The position numbers were made by a program, and so were the translations under genes. A stretch of 64,000 nt of DNA from Epiperipatus broadwayi (taxonomy: Eukaryota; Onychophora; Udeonychophora; Euonychophora; Peripatidae): assembly GCA_028023455.1 (NCBI GenBank), contig JAQFVV010013335.1, positions 62,001 through 126,000 of the forward strand, given 5' to 3'. The notes beneath the pieces were generated by a model, which had not been told where the DNA came from, ran no database searches, and saw only the letters and a list, made by a program, of their open reading frames with translations. Shown here in pieces: positions 62,979 through 64,000 of this stretch (positions are counted from its first letter, which is position 1; each line of letters begins with the position of its first letter).

Positions 62979-64000
62979 ATATATATATATATGTGTGTGT
63001 GTATTTTGGGGATATATTTAATAATGGTAACATAGTGATGTGAAAATATCTATATAAAGGAGTAAGTTATCTTCCTCATCTCTTTCATAATGTTCTTTTA
63101 CAAGTAGGGGAATTTCATTTTCTACTTTAGGATTTTATTCTATGTTTATACTATTAACTATATTGCACATAAACCTTTAATGAGATTATATAGATTAGCA
63201 AAAATTCTATATTTATTTTCATAGATAAATTTTAGCCCTAATGTAATCACATACAGTACTGTTTATAAACTATTATTGTCAATTGATATCATGCTATTTA
63301 TTAATAAAATTTGTTTAACTCATTTTAAAACAAAACAATTCAATTTTAATTTCCCTAAATTATACAAAATCATAAATCATATATTATTACTTTATTCCTG
63401 TAAAATTGAAAATGTAACAACTTCCTTAATATTTTAATAATTAAAAACTATTCTTTATAAAGAGTTATAAATAAAAAATATTCATGGATATATAAATAAT
63501 ATTAATTATTCTAATGTGAATTTAATGTGCATTATAAAAATAAATTTCAGTAATATTACATTTTTTGTGAATTTTAAATATAAGCTGATTACAATGAGGC
63601 TCTATGGATAACTCTTATTTCATGTAATTTTAATATATATATATATATATTGTACCCTTACTTCTCGATGTATAATATAATTTGAAATACGACTAGCTCA
63701 ATTAAATTATAATGCTTAATTAAAATTTGCATATCTATCTTTAATATACTTTTATATTATCATATTCAAATTAAATTTATTATTAATTATCAAAATCAAT
63801 ATATTTCTATAGTATGTACTAATTAAATAAGTATTCATTAAAATCATGAAACTGTGAAGTAAAGTTACAAAGCAATAAGTAGATTTACATTGAGTCAATA
63901 TCTTCCAAGACATTGTCTCAATGGCATAAGAATACTGTCACCTACCTATTAACTTACTACTACCTCTACAGCATTCTTATGGCTTTTAAATACAATAAAT
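62979..64000. other. Non-coding AT-rich end of window
   Basis: No supported gene. (TA)n and (TG)n at 62979-63003 and a (TA)n run at about 63633-63650. Confidence 0.45.

Overview
The window is strongly AT-rich nuclear DNA from an animal, most likely an invertebrate. The evidence is spliced coding sequence with very long introns, GIY-YIG Penelope-like retroelements (PLEs), RTE and CR1/jockey-like LINEs, a tRNA-type SINE, long (TA)n and (AAT)n microsatellites, and no operon-like gene packing. I cannot name the species from sequence alone.

The only convincing host gene is a secreted C-type lectin on the + strand. Three exons are visible (16844-17066, 25241-25320, 40405-40564), separated by introns of about 8.2 and 15.1 kb. 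Together they give a signal peptide and one complete C-type lectin domain. The last visible exon ends at a splice donor, so more coding sequence should lie downstream. Nearly everything else is mobile or repeated DNA, much of it inside these introns.

The most notable content is four loci of about 400-bp tandem units, three of which belong to one related group. Individual units carry self-cleaving hammerhead ribozyme (HHR) sequences: 34430-35760, 41546-42620, 49190-50762 and 58610-60445. The best copies (35131-35174 on +, 49748-49794 on -) have every invariant core base plus base-paired stems I, II and III. This architecture matches metazoan retrozymes: non-autonomous, tandem, HHR-bearing elements thought to be moved by PLE enzymes. 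PLE GIY-YIG fragments (17790-18456, 18655-19970, 40715-41515) and PLE-end-like units (58306-58605, 62802-62978) occur in the same window. Most of these loci abut (TA)n and have the same layout of one or more direct units plus one inverted unit.

The rest of the layout: 2033-6834 and 7545-13507 are two copies of a large unclassified element (called TGTAACG here). Copy 1 is interrupted by a 2.8-kb insertion. Copy 2 is interrupted by an RTE LINE (9341-11912) and by a 1455-bp foldback element with an 8-bp target duplication. A third, uninterrupted copy lies inverted at 38128-40298. Other elements are a second foldback (20280-21546), a fifth tandem/inverted family (21546-22470), a PHD-FP-EN-RT LINE bounded on both sides by (AAT)n (29079-33461), a degraded LINE (44820-48866), and an isolated Ty3-like integrase remnant (54300-55375). 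Four copies of a 125-bp repeat are scattered through the window, at 15411, 18494, 49011 and 60461.
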